DNA of 64,000 nucleotides from Sitta carolinensis (Eukaryota; Chordata; Aves; Passeriformes; Sittidae), in the NCBI GenBank assembly GCA_032173965.1, contig CM063283.1, forward strand, positions 114,255,187 through 114,319,186. The letters run 5' to 3'. The notes below the pieces were generated by a model. The model was given only the letters and a program-made list of their open reading frames with translations. It did no database searches and had not been told where the DNA came from. Made by a program: the position numbers and the translations under genes. Position 1 is the first letter of the stretch; each line of letters opens with the position of its first letter. Below are positions 9,701-19,590 of this stretch, one piece after another.

Positions 9701-12700
9701 CAGAGCAGCTGTGGCTGCCCCTGGATCCCTGGCAGTGCCCAGGCCAGGCTGGATTTTCTCTTGGAGCAGCCTGGGGCAGGGGCAGGGGGCCCTGCCAGGG
9801 CAGGGGGGGCTCTGGGTGGGCTCTGAGCTCCCTCCCAACCCAAACCATTCCAGGGTTCTGGGATCTCTCATGATTCAATGATATTTTGTTTTAACCAGAC
9901 CTGTGGGGCAATTCAATCTCGTGATTTTTAAGGTGCAAAAGTGAAACTGGAGCTGTTGGCTCGACCCAAGTACAACCATGAGAGATTGTGAAAATAAAAA
10001 TCTTCCACCCTTTGGAGGGCTGGAGCAGCTGTGCTGGGAGGAAAGGCTGGCACAGCTGGGATTGTTCAGCTGCACAGGAGAAGCTTTGGGCTGAGCTCAG
10101 GGTGGCCTTGCAGGAACCCTGGAGAGAGACAATTGCCAAGGGCTGCAGGCACAGCACCAGGGAATGGCTGCAGAGTGGGATTGGCTGGGATTGGGGCAGG
10201 AATTGTTGCCTGGAGGGGCTGGAATTGCCAGAGCAGCTGGGGCTGCCCCTGGATCCCTGGCAGTGCCCCAGGCTGGACACTGGGGCTTGGATCCACCTTA
10301 GGCAGTGGCAGGAGTCCCTGCCAGGGCAGGGGTGGAATGTTTAATGTCTCTCCCACCCCAAACATTCAGTGATTCTATAATTCAGTATTTCAGTTTATGC
10401 AGCAAAGGTACAGGGAGAGCCCACAGTGGCTGGGGGAGTTTTGCATCCAGAGCAGCTTTTGGGAAGAACCACTTAAAGTGCTCCTAAAACCAAGACAAAT
10501 TCCTTGTCCTGACACCAATTCCACGTTCTGTGGTCCCTGTGCTACTTCAGCTCTGGCTGAAGCCTCAGAGCAGCCTGAGGGGAGTGCAGAGGGAATTTTC
10601 ACTTCTCAGGCTCTGGGGCAGCACAGGGGAGACCAGCTCTGCCTGGAACCCCCTGTGTTTGCAGATTGGGGATCTCTCCAAGAAATCCCCACCACTGAAC
10701 AAGAAGCTCAATCCTCTGGGCTGTCAAAATTCCAAGGTTTCTTTCCTTTTTTCACCCTACCAAGAGTAAAAACCTTTTCTTTTTCACTCCCTGAAAGGTC
10801 AAGGCTGCCTTTAACGAGCAGACAAGGAGCTATGAAATTTGGACAAGTTCACAGTGCAAAAAATACCAGGAAGTTTTTATCTGCTATGGACCTCATGACA
10901 ATCAGAGGCTGCTGCTGGAATATGGATTTGTTGCCATGGACAACCCCACAGCAGTGTTTATGTCTCAGCAGGTTGGATTTATGGATTGTCTGGGCATTGA
11001 AAAGCACAATAACAGAACTGAGCTTGTAAATTCTCCAGGAGTGGAAAGGGGTTTGATACCTCTTTGCATAGGCTTTAATGATTTAATTTTTTTTTTTAAT
11101 TAAAAATGGGGTTTGATGTTATTTTATTTTTTCAAATTGTGATTATTAACAGCATCTGTGTAGAGATTCCAGCTGGATGTCTTAGGTTGCCATTGGCCTC
11201 AGGATTGAAATCCAGATCTCAACAAAGTGAACTTGCTTGGAGTGTTTCAGAACTTCAATTTGAGTCAGGATTTCTGTTATAAGAAGTACAGCACTGTAAC
11301 AGAAATAATATATATATTATATATATTATATATAATTATGGAGATTGCTGATAACTTTTGAGAGTTCTGGAAGGTTTGCCAGAATTTAACAGGTTTTGAT
11401 CTTAGTTCTACATGAAAATATGGTTGAAATCTTATCTCAGAAGTGATGATTGTGTTTTGTCTTACATACAATTTATTTACATATTTAAACTGTACTTTGC
11501 TGCAGATACTCTCCTCAAATATTTCTCCCCACTGGACAAGCACAGAAAGGCCAAAGTTTCCATTCTAAAGGACCAGGATTACCTCGAGTGAGTTTCAGGA
11601 GCTTTTTGTTTCCTGCTGAGATTTTTATTCAGTTTGGCTGGGACTCAAATTTTGCTTTTGGCATCAAAATCTTACAAAAAATCCAGAAAAACCAAACCAA
11701 ACCAAACCAACAATTATTAGTTTTTTCTCAAACTGAGTGCTGGGGAGAGCTGGGGCAGTGTCAAAGGCCACTCTGCCAGCTGGGCTCTTGCCTGGCTGCT
11801 GTGTCTCAGGAGGAAATCTGGCCCTGAACCCCATGGCAGCCCTTTGGCTCTGCAGGAACCTGACCTTTGGCTGGCAGGGACCATCCTGGAGACTCCTCAG
11901 AGCCCTTGAAGTGCTGAGCCTGGCAGCAGAAGAACTGTGAGTAGGAGCATCCTGAATATTTGGGGGGCTGTGCTTGCATTCCCTGGAATGCCCAGGCTGG
12001 GAAGAGCCCCTCAGGATCCCCCAGGGCCCCCCCAGCAGCACCAGCAGCCCCCAAACCCTGTCCCCAAGGGCCACAGCCACACTGCTGGGGACAATGCCAG
12101 GCACTCCAACCCTCCCTGGGCAGCTCAGCCCAAGGCCTGGCCACTCTCACAGGGACATTTTCTTTCCCAATCTCCCCCCTGAGCCTGCCCTGGTGCCATT
12201 TGAGGCCATTCCCTCTCATTTTCTCCCTGTCCCTCCTGGCAGGAGCTGTGCAGAGCTGTGAGTTCCCCCCTGAGCCTCCTCTGCTCCAGGCTGAGCCCCT
12301 GCCCCAGCTCAGCTGCTCCTCCCAGGCTGTGTTTTCCAGCCCCTTCAATATTTTCTGTTTCCCTTCACTCTTTGCTCTCTGCTGGCTGTGAGTGACATCC
12401 TGGGACAGTTTTTGGCTCTCCTGTGCCTGTTTTATTGCCCCCAGGGGAGAAGTGAAAAGAGAAAGGCAGAGAACCCCACTGAGTGTGAACCCCCTGCCCT
12501 GGTGCTGCTTTGGTGATTTCCTTTTTGTAGTGTTTTCCCTTTCCATTTCAAACCCCAGATATTCCCTCAAGGTTCAGGCTCCAGACCTTTTTCCTGTTGG
12601 TTTGATGAAATTTTCAATGCTCTTAACCTGCCTTGATTTCCTTGAGTCATGTGTTCCACAGGCTGGAATTCCAGAGCCAAGGAAGTTGCTAAAATTCATC

Positions 12701-13566
12701 TCCAGGCACTCTCAGTGCCCTTGGAACATTTATTCCAAATGGCAGATCTACCTCCAAACATCAGGCATGGAAAATGGTAACCTGCACTTTGCTGGGAATA
12801 AATGAACTGAGGGAATAAATTCCTGAGCAAAGGGCTGCTCAGGATTGTTTGTGCTTTGAAGATTCATTGCTGAGTGGAATAAATTGATTTAAGAACTAAA
12901 AATCAATCCCTGGGGTAGGTTATGAGCCCAGGTGAGGGGCAGGGCCACGTTTGGCATCCAGCTGGATAAATAATTCAGCAAATAATTCTGTGTTCTTCCA
13001 ACCTTTGGGTTCCAGTGCCTGCTGGAAGAGGATCTTGCTTGGGGGTGGCACTTCAGCCAGGAATGAAGAGCAGGCTTTGGGCACAGCAGCAAAAATTTGC
13101 CAGTTTTTAATAGAGGAGACCCAGCATGTCCTTCTGCAGGTAATTTGGAAGAGCAAGGGAGCTCAGATTCTTTTCTTTGTCAGAACAATGTCATTTACTG
13201 AGTGAGAATTTTGATGATTTTTTTCCTCCCTCTTTTTTTTTTTTTTTTTTTACTATCGAAGTCAAATTTTAAATTAATTCCACTTAAATTTTATTAAAGT
13301 CGTGGAATTTTAAACCCCCACTATTTTAACAGAAGCCATAAACCCCTTACAGATTTCCACAGATTTTCCTCTTCGTGTCCTATGGAATAATCAAACTTTC
13401 CAATCATTTCATCCCATTTGTCTCAACTCCAGATTTCCCAGTTGAAAAGGGACAAAGAGAACCTCAAACCCCCCTGGCTTTGGTGGAAATGCTGCGCTCA
13501 GAAGAGCTCAAGATCCTTCAAAAATCAGCTGAGATTCTTTGCCACTGGAATTTAGGAACAACTTGA
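6725..13566 (+). CDS. SETD4: SETD4, SET-domain lysine methyltransferase (ten coding exons, two frame breaks)
   Basis: Coding exons: 6725-6794, 7220-7315, 8077-8114, 8309-8397, 9038-9467, 10798-10971, 11506-11587, 11856-11936, 13016-13139, 13433-13566. Together they give about 439 residues, close to the roughly 440 of mammalian SETD4. Features in order: basic N-terminus (residues 2-15), the substrate-facing GRGL turn (58-61), SLPEKCLL, a WCTVNTRTVYM segment, the SET-domain NHS motif (235-237) and the ICYGPHDNQR segment with the conserved Tyr (about 271), then the C-terminal helical domain with NLTFGWQGPSWRLL and EELKIL. SETD4 belongs to the SETD3/SETD6/Rubisco-LSMT class of SET enzymes; mammalian SETD4 has been linked to histone lysine methylation and cell quiescence. 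All introns are GT-AG and phases agree, except at the exon 6/7 junction (one base short) and inside exon 10 (one C short). As written the frame breaks; either sequence errors or real lesions are possible. Confidence 0.93.
7220..7315 (+). CDS. SETD4: SETD4 coding exon 2
   Basis: Encodes HKLEYIKLKKWLKERGF and DSNLRPAEFW, the conserved N-terminal helix before the SET domain. Acceptor TTTTTAG at 7213-7219, donor GTAATG at 7316; phase 1 at both ends. Confidence 0.92.
8077..8114 (+). CDS. SETD4: SETD4 coding exon 3 (38-bp micro-exon)
   Basis: Encodes TGRGLMTTKPLQ, the GRGL turn near the start of the SET fold that contacts the cofactor in related enzymes. Acceptor CTGCAG, donor GTGAGT at 8115. Too short for ORF-based finding; identified from phase and alignment with neighbours. 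Confidence 0.88.
8309..8397 (+). CDS. SETD4: SETD4 coding exon 4
   Basis: Encodes AGDLIISLPEKCLLTTSTV and on to HIVK. The acceptor is the AG at 8307-8308, chosen because it keeps phase 0 and gives Q-AGDLIIS, matching the family. Donor GTAAGT at 8398, phase 2. Confidence 0.9.
9038..9467 (+). CDS. SETD4: SETD4 coding exon 5 (main SET-domain exon)
   Basis: A 430-bp exon encoding KWKPPVSPLLALCTFL at its start, a CPACWEPDVINLLPK segment, FFSSLQPLFAEK, WCTVNTRTVYM and LNHSPNVQ at its end. The NHS triplet (residues 235-237) is the SET motif that contacts S-adenosylmethionine. Acceptor CCAATAG, donor GTAAGA at 9468, phase 0. Confidence 0.96.
9600..9872 (+). mobile_element. CR1 LINE 3' end, SETD4 intron 5
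   Basis: Sense-oriented CR1: CAGGGAATGGCTTC, then the TGGATCCCTGGCAGTGCCC block, ending with CCCAACCCAAACCATTCC and TCTGGGATC, the usual CR1 3' terminus. Confidence 0.85.
10018..10382 (+). mobile_element. CR1 LINE 3' end, SETD4 intron 5
   Basis: Sense CR1 from GGGCTGGAGCAGCTGTGC through the GGAACCCTGGAGAGAGACA and CTGGATCCCTGGCAGTGCC blocks to CCCCAAACATTCAGTGATTC. Highly similar to 39255-39560 and 43080-43445. Confidence 0.88.
10798..10971 (+). CDS. SETD4: SETD4 coding exon 6 (C-terminal SET motif)
   Basis: Encodes VKAAFNEQTRSYEIW and EVFICYGPHDNQRLLLEYGF, the last SET segment with the conserved Tyr. Ends ATG TCT CAG CAG before GTTGGA at 10972, in phase 0, whereas exon 7 needs one more base. 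Confidence 0.93.
11303..11338. repeat. AT dinucleotide-rich microsatellite, SETD4 intron 6
   Basis: Run of TATATATTATATATATTA type sequence, about 36 bp. Confidence 0.85.
11506..11587 (+). CDS. SETD4: SETD4 coding exon 7
   Basis: In the conserved frame it reads TLLKYFSPLDKHRKAK then VSILKDQDYLE, matching the family. The acceptor is TTTGCTGCAG. The conserved frame begins with AT completing a codon, so one base is needed from exon 6, which supplies none. Spliced literally, the frame hits a TAA at 11566-11568. Donor GTGAGT at 11588. Confidence 0.9.
11856..11936 (+). CDS. SETD4: SETD4 coding exon 8
   Basis: Encodes ENLTFGWQGPSWRLLRAL and EVLSLAAEEL, the most conserved part of the C-terminal domain. 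Acceptor CTCTGCAG, donor GTGAGT at 11937. This exon and exon 7 have been copied to 16.2-16.6 kb and 32.4-32.8 kb. Confidence 0.94.
11985..12335 (-). mobile_element. CR1 LINE fragment(s), SETD4 intron 8
   Basis: Antisense CR1. It begins with the inverted 3' end around GGAAGAGCCCCTCAGGATC and runs through CCAACCCTCCCTGGGCAG to a CTGAGCCTCCTCTGCTCC block. The same element accompanies the duplicated SETD4 exons elsewhere. Confidence 0.82.
13016..13139 (+). CDS. SETD4: SETD4 coding exon 9
   Basis: Encodes LACWKRILLGGGTSARNE and AAKICQFLIEETQHVLLQ, matching the C-terminal helices of the family. Acceptor GGTTCCAG, donor GTAATT at 13140, phase 0. Confidence 0.92.
13433..13566 (+). CDS. SETD4: SETD4 coding exon 10, last exon, with frameshift
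   Basis: After the acceptor AACTCCAG the frame reads ISQLKRDKENLK, as in other SETD4 proteins, up to a run of six Cs at 13469-13474. The rest of the family match (LALVEMLRSEELKIL, SAEIL) is in another frame that ends at TGA 13564-13566. One extra C in the run would join the two. Without it the frame ends at TAG 13553-13555 with an unrelated tail. Confidence 0.88.
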
Positions 13567-14334
13567 GCCCCCTGGAGCTGTGACAGCTGTAACTGGTCAA
13601 GGATTATTGCCAGATTATTGCTCTTTTAATGAGCAGCAAAGAATAATTGAAAAATTCAGCAGAAGAATTTAGTTCTTTGCTGGACCTTCACACAGAAGGT
13701 CCTTGGTTTGGAGAAAAGAGAATTTTTTAAAAGGGCATTTCAGGGCAGGACCCTTATTCAAGCTGCAGAAACTTCATTTGGAATTGTGAATTTCCTGTGA
13801 TTATTTTCCATGATGTGATTTTAAAAAAGTGTTTATTTTTGTAAATATATTACTTCCTTTTCCACGAGACTTGTCTGGTTTATTTTTCTAAAATCCTCTC
13901 TGGAGCTGCTGCAACTCCATTTCTTTCATCCTTGAGGCCAATTTACCTTCAGGTTTGCCTAAATTATGTTTTTAAATCACTTTCCACCGTATTTTACACT
14001 CTGATCAGTCCCATTAAGCCCTGATCTGTTTAAACTGGATATCAGGAATATTTTTTGTTTTTCATGGAAAGGGTTGGAAAACATTGGAACAGGATACCCA
14101 GGGAAGAGTCACCCACCCCTGGGAGTGTTCAAAAACATGGATGTGGCACTTGAGGGCTTGGTTTGATGCTGACCATGGGCTGATGCTTGGACTTGGAGCT
14201 TAAAATCTTTCCCAGCCTTAAGGATTCTGGAATTTTCTGCCTCTGAGATTCTGTTGGAATTGGGAATTCTCACCAGTTTGCCTCCAGCTCCTTCTGTGCC
14301 ACTGCCTGTGACTGTTTGACCTTCCTTTAATAAA
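13567..14334 (+). other. SETD4: Presumed SETD4 3' UTR with poly(A) signal
   Basis: AT-rich unique sequence after the stop. The first canonical AATAAA is at 14329-14334, after a CR1 insertion, so the 3' UTR may use a signal just beyond the repeat. A T-rich stretch with TGTAAATATA at about 13840 could be a weaker earlier site. Confidence 0.4.
14062..14245 (+). mobile_element. CR1 LINE 3' fragment
   Basis: Sense and diverged: GGAACAGGATACCCAGGG corresponds to the CR1 block GGAACAGGCTGCCCAGRG, followed by CCCTGGGAGTGTTCAA. An older subfamily than the GC-rich copies. Confidence 0.6.
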
Positions 14335-14345
14335 CCCCTTTTCAT

Positions 14346-15173
14346 TCTGGGCTTCTAATTTGATCATTTTATCACCAAAAGATGCCAGAGTTAAAGGAGA
14401 TGAGGATGTTGGGCTGGTTTATTTCTGGTTTTTTTTCTCTCAGGATGGTTATTTTAAGAACAGCTCCTGTGCAATGTGCCTGGCGAGGTGAATACGAGCT
14501 TGACAGAAGTGGATTTGCTTTTCCACATTTTTTTCCAGGTGGTTTAAATCTGAGCTGTGCTCCTGGAACTCCTGCACACACTTCAGGGAGAGCAGGGAAG
14601 GGGGTCTGGAAGGGCAGCAAAGAAGGCAGAGCACAGGAATTTATGAGGATATACAAAAATAAACTTAAATTTTAGCTTCAACTTTTTGAGTTTTTAAACC
14701 TAGACTATGTGCAATCCTAAATTGAACTGAAAGCTGAGGTGCCTGAGGAAGCAGCAGCCCTGGGAGTGCTCTCCAGCTGTTTTACAGGGCACTAAATCAA
14801 GTTTTCACAGTGGAAATTTCTTCTCAGCCTCCACTTTTTGTTGCAAACAGCATCTCCTCAAGTGATGTGCTGTTAACATTTCACTCTGTGGCTCTCTGTT
14901 CCCTGAGAAAGGAGTGAGCTGGGATCTTATTGTGGACAAAAAATAAAAAAAAATCTTGATTTCCCTCTTGGTATAAATTCCCTTTCAGATTGAACCTGCA
15001 AATCTGAGCAGCAGTGGGAATGAACTCAGCTCTGCCCAGGAGTGACACAAAGCAGAGCAGGGCAGGGAGGTGGATTCTCTGCCAGCTTGTGCAGTGTTAC
15101 CCAAAAAATGATATTGGGGGTTGGAACATGGCCAGAGAGGGGCAAAAAATCTGGGAAGGGGCTGGATAAGTAA
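14346..15173. other. Intergenic, no recognised feature
   Basis: Mostly unique sequence. No coding similarity recognised on either strand. Confidence 0.45.
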
Positions 15174-15285
15174 ATCCTGGGAGGAGCAGCTGAGCTGGGG
15201 CAGGGGCTCAGCCTGGAGCAGAGGAGGCTCAGGGGGGAACTCACAGCTCTGCACAGCTCCTGCCAGGAGGGACAGGGAATTGTTG
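15174..15285 (+). mobile_element. CR1 LINE internal fragment
   Basis: GGAGGAGCAGCTGAGCTG through CTCAGCCTGGAGCAGAGG to TGCCAGGAGGGACAGGG. Same block, inverted, at 12230-12330. Confidence 0.7.
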
Positions 15286-15898
15286 GGCAAAATGGAAGTG
15301 GAACAGGGCAGTTTTACTAATCTGAATGTTTGGCAGAAGGCTCTCTAGAAATGAAAGGAGGTTTTGATATTGAAGAACAAAAGATGTGTGAAAATAAAGA
15401 TTGCTGAGCTGGTGGTCACTGGACAGAGGTTGGGATGAGTTGGGAAGAGATTTTCTGGCTAAGCGCAAAGATAAATAACTACAAACAAAAGGATGTTTTT
15501 ACCAAGTAAAGATAAATCTCAAAAAAGCATAGACTAACAGAAAACAGGTTTTTACCAAGTAAGAAGAATTTTCCACAACAGAAAAAACAAGTTTTATGCT
15601 TCAGATATCACATCCCAGCTGCTGTGGTTGTTCAGCCGTGCCCCACTCTGGCAGTGCCAGCAGTCAGGATGGGCTGCAGGTGATGGCAAAGGCATTGTGT
15701 GTGCTGCCAGTGGCTGTTGTGCAGTCAGATGCTCAGCACAGAACAATCTCTGCTGCAGTGTGAGCAGAGCAGAGGGGCTGCAGGCAGGGCTGGGGCTGGA
15801 GCTGGCAGCTCCCAGGCCTGGCTTGAACCCCTGCCCAGGAGTGCTGGCACTGCTGCTGGGCCACGAGCACAGTCTGGGCTTGCCCAGCTCTCACAGGA

Positions 15899-16140
15899 AA
15901 GATGAGAGGGAATGGCCTCAGATGGCACCAGGGCAGGCTCAGGGGGGAGATTGGGGAAGAAAATGTCCCTGTGAGAGTGGCCAGGCCTTGGGCTGAGCTG
16001 CCCAGGGAGGGTTGGAGTGCCTGGCATTGTCCCCAGCAGTGTGGCTGTGGCCCTTGGGGACAGGGTTTGGGGGCTGCTGGTGCTGCTGGGGGGGCCCTGG
16101 GGGATCCTGAGGGGCTCTTCCCAGCCTGGGCATTCCAGGG
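15899..16140 (+). mobile_element. CR1 LINE 3' end beside SETD4 exon copy
   Basis: Sense CR1 from GAGAGGGAATGGCCTCAG to GGATCCTGAGGGGCTCTTC and CATTCCAG. It is the inverted counterpart of the CR1 in SETD4 intron 8 and was probably copied together with the exons. Confidence 0.82.
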
Positions 16141-16204
16141 AATGCAAGGCAAAGGCCCCTGCCCAGCCCCGCAGTGCTCCTTGTGCCCCAAGTGCCAGTG
16201 CCTG

Positions 16205-16615
16205 TGTGCCAGGCTCAGCCCCTGGAGGGCTCTGAGGAGTCTCCAGGATGGTCCCTGCCAGCCAAAGGTCAGGTTCCTGCAGAGCCAAAGGGCTGCCAGG
16301 GAGCTCAGGGCAGCTGCACAGGGACAGTTTTCTTCTGAGACACAGCAGCCAGGCAAGAGCCCAGCTGGCAGAGTGCCCTTTGACACTGCCCCAGCTCTCC
16401 CAAACACTCACTTTGACAAAAAACAAAGAATTGTAATTTTTTTTTTCCTGAATTTTGGTACTAGAAGCAAAATTTGAGTCCCAGCCAAACTGAATAAAAA
16501 TCTTAGCAGGAAACAAAAATCTCCAGATGCTCCCTCTGGGTAATCCTGGTCCTTTAGAATGGAAACTTTGGCCTTTCTCTGCTTGTCCAGTGGGGAGAAA
16601 TATTTGAGGACAGAA
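16205..16615 (-). pseudogene. Duplicated SETD4 exons 7-8 (copy 1, inverted)
   Basis: On the minus strand this matches SETD4 exon 7 (about 16611 to 16536), intron 7 and exon 8 (16276 to about 16209), including the RNLTFGWQGPSWRLLRAL segment. Exon 7 has a four-base deletion relative to the gene (AAGCACAGAAAGG reduced to AAGCAAAGG type; here AAGCAGAGAAAGG is partly kept), its donor is altered to CAGAGGG, and the exon-8 end differs, with no donor at the right place. The intron is retained, so this is a DNA duplication rather than a retrocopy. Nearly identical to copy 2 at 32.4 kb. Confidence 0.88.
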
Positions 16616-16667
16616 AAATACTCTTTAAATATTTAAATAGTGTGAGATGAATTAAGGTGAGCTTTAG

Positions 16668-16770
16668 AGTGCCAGTGTGGCTGTGCCCTTGGGGACAGGG
16701 TTTGGTGCTGCTGGGGTGGCACTGGGGGATCCTGAGGGGGTTTTCCAGCCCTTCTGATCCTGGAATTCCA
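16668..16770 (+). mobile_element. CR1 LINE 3' fragment
   Basis: AGTGTGGCTGTGCCCTTGG followed by GGGATCCTGAGGGGGTTTTC and a CCTGGAATTCC end; the inverse of 32207-32305. Confidence 0.7.
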
Positions 16771-16789
16771 GGAGAGCTGCAGTGGGAAT

Positions 16790-17350
16790 GCACTCAGTGG
16801 CTGCAGCAGACACTGGCTTTGTCCAGGCAATAAGAGCCACCAGATTTCGTGTCATAAAAGCACCAGGCAGAAATAGCAGAGCTTGATTTTTTTATTTTTT
16901 AAGAGAGGTGTTGATTTAGTGCAATCACTGAAGTCACTGAAAAATATTACAAACATGAAACCCCCTGACAAAATCTCTGCCGTGTCAATTTATGTCAATA
17001 AACCCTGGATTTTCTTTGATTTTTGCAGAAAGTGGCTCCCAGTTGAGAGATTTTCTTCTGTATTATGTAGAGCTCATCCATCACTGCTGAGTGCCCTCAG
17101 GCCTGTCTGGTTTGGGACAAGAAAGGGAGCATCAACCTCCTAATGAAAGCTTTGAAATAAGCTGTGAAAACATTGCCATGATGCCATTCCTAAAAAAAAA
17201 AAGAGCTTTTAAAATTTATTTTGTCCAAAATGTGCCACACTTGGGCAGAATTTGAATTATTTGCAGTCAGTGATTCAAGTGATGGATTTAATGTTCTCTG
17301 GGATACAGGGAAATATCCCAAAAAAAATCTTGCTGGGTTTCTTTAAATAG
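16790..17350. other. Intergenic, no recognised feature
   Basis: Unique AT-rich sequence with short homopolymers; nothing supported. Confidence 0.4.
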
Positions 17351-17351
17351 T

Positions 17352-17462
17352 AACAGGATTCTCAGAGAGACTGTGGCTGCTCCTGGATCCCTGGCTGGCT
17401 GGGATTTGGAGTAACCTGGAATAATTTATAATGTCCCTTCCAACCCAAACCATTCCATGAAT
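17352..17462 (+). mobile_element. CR1 LINE 3' end
   Basis: CTGTGGCTGCTCCTGGATCC then TCCCTTCCAACCCAAACCAT, ending TTCCATGAATGG: the standard CR1 terminus. Confidence 0.82.
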
Positions 17463-17464
17463 GG

Positions 17465-18310
17465 AAAGAAAAAAAATTAAATTTCCAGCTGATATCCCTG
17501 TATTTTCTAGTGGATCTCTAGAATCCCAGAGTTCAGGTTTGGAAAGCACTGCCGTGAGGTGTATGCAGGGGGAAACCAAAGGTAATTAATCCCAAATCAA
17601 TTATGTAAAATGCAAACCCAATGCAACCTCTGTGCTGTCCACTAGATGATGCAGCTGCACTGCAGAAAAATAAGGAATTACAGGAGCTCCACATCCAGTT
17701 ATGATCCTGTTTACTCTATTACATTTTTCAACAGTAAAAATTAATGTCCTCAATCTTACCCCGAAACTTAATCTAGATAAATAGTTAAAAATAGAATTTT
17801 CTTTCTGCTGCTCCCAGGTGAAACTTGAAGTTTTGTGACCTTTTCTCCCAGTTTTACTGGATTTTAACTTGGCTGGAGTTGTTTCTCTCTCAGGTTTAAC
17901 CATTCCCTTTGGAGCTGTCACTCAGGACAGAGTTCAGATCCTTGCACGGGGAGATTTTGAAGGTCTCTCCCGACATCGAGGGGTCTGGAATTCCATGAAC
18001 TCCACTCAGAAGGTTCCATTAGTGGCATTGCAGTAAGGAAGTGTCTACTCCTGTGTTTTATTCCTTCAGAATGCAGCTGGATGGATTTTTGGCACAGATC
18101 AATTTATCCTTGCTGGAGCAGATTGAAACATTTCCTGTGACTGGGGGGATTTTGGAGTAGAGAAATTTCAGGGTGACCTCATCGTGGCCTTCCATGACCT
18201 GGAGGAGCTGAAAGAAATATGGAGAGACACAATTCCCAACAGATGGAAAGCCAGGACACAGGGAATGGCTTCCCACTGCCAGAGGGCAGGGATGGATGGA
18301 ATTTTCATGG
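17465..18310. other. Intergenic, mostly unique
   Basis: No gene seen. A short CR1-like word (ACAGGGAATGGCTTCCCAC) occurs at about 18258, just before the minisatellite. Confidence 0.4.
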
Positions 18311-18329
18311 GAATTTTCAGTCACCAGGA

Positions 18330-19590
18330 ACTCAAGAGATGGAATTTCAGGGAATTTGTGTGTCCTTCCCATGAGATGAGCTCTGCAAGGACAGAGATGG
18401 AATTCCAGGGAATTTGTGTGTCCTAGAGATGGAATTTCAGGGAATTTGTGTGTCCTTCCCATGAGATGAGCTCTGCAAGGACAGAGATGGAATTTCAGGG
18501 AATCTGTGTGTCCTAGAGATGGAATTTCTGGGAATTTATGTCTTTCCCATGAGATGAGCTCTGCAGGGACAGAGATGGAATTTCAGGGAATTGATGTGTC
18601 CTTCCCATGAGATGATTTTTCATGGACAGGGATGGAATTTCAGGGAATTTGTGTGTCCCAGGGATGGAATTTCAGGGAATTTGTGTGTCCTTTCCATTAG
18701 ATGAGCTCTGTAAGGACAGAGATGGAATTTCAGGGAATTTGTGTGTCCTAGGGATGGAATTTGTGTGTCCTTCCCACAGGATGATCTTGTCATGGACAGG
18801 GATGGAATTTCAGGGAATTTGTGTGTCCTTTCCACCAGATGAGCTCTGCAGGGACAGAGATGGAATTTCAGGGAATTTGTGTATCCTTCCCATGAGATGA
18901 TCTTGTCATGGACAGGGATGGAATTTCAGGGAATTTGTGTGTCCTTCCCACAGGATGATCTTGTCATGGACAGGGATGGAATTTCAGGGAATTTGTGTGT
19001 CTTTCCCATGAGATGAGCTCTGCAGGGACAGAGATGGAATTTCAGGGAATTGATGTGTCCTTCCCATGAGATGATTTTTCATGGACAGGGATGGAATTTC
19101 AGGGAATTTGTGTGTCCCAGGGATGGAATTTCAGGGAATTTGTGTGTCCTTTCCATTAGATGAGCTCTGTAAGGACAGAGATGGAATTTCAGGGAATTTG
19201 TGTGTCCTAGGGATGGAATTTGTGTGTCCTTCCCACAGGATGATCTTGTCATGGACAGGGATGGAATTTCAGGGAATTTGTGTGTCCTTTCCACCAGATG
19301 AGCTCTACAGGGACAGAGATGGAATTTCAGGGAATTTGTGTGTCCTTCCCACAGCATGATCTTGTCATGGACAGGGATGGAATTTCAGGGAATTTGTGTG
19401 TCCTTCCCACAGGATGATCTTGTCATGGACAGGGATGGAATTTCAGGGAATTTGTGTGTCTTTCCCATGAGATGAGCTCTGCAAGGACAGAGATGGAATT
19501 TCAGGGAATTTGTGTGTCCCAGGAATGGAATTTCATGGATTTTGTGTGTCCTTCCCATGAGATGAGCTCTGCAGGGACAGAGATGCTCGG
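18330..19590. repeat. Minisatellite with 459-bp higher-order repeat
   Basis: Basic modules are GATGGAATTTCAGGGAATT, TGTGTGTCCTTCCC and ATGAGATGAGCTCTGCA type words, about 45-75 bp per unit. A block of several units starting near 18541 is repeated almost exactly 459 bp later (18622-18900 corresponds to 19081-19359), so the array has a second level of duplication. Confidence 0.94.

Noticed and set aside
15733..16407. 224-codon minus-strand frame containing NLTFGWQGPSWRLL as a new gene
   Set aside because: It is the duplicated SETD4 exon 8 read through intron and CR1; exon 7 and the splice donors are damaged.
18330..19590. Regularly spaced repeats as a CRISPR array
   Set aside because: Units are contiguous with no unique spacers, and the window is vertebrate DNA.
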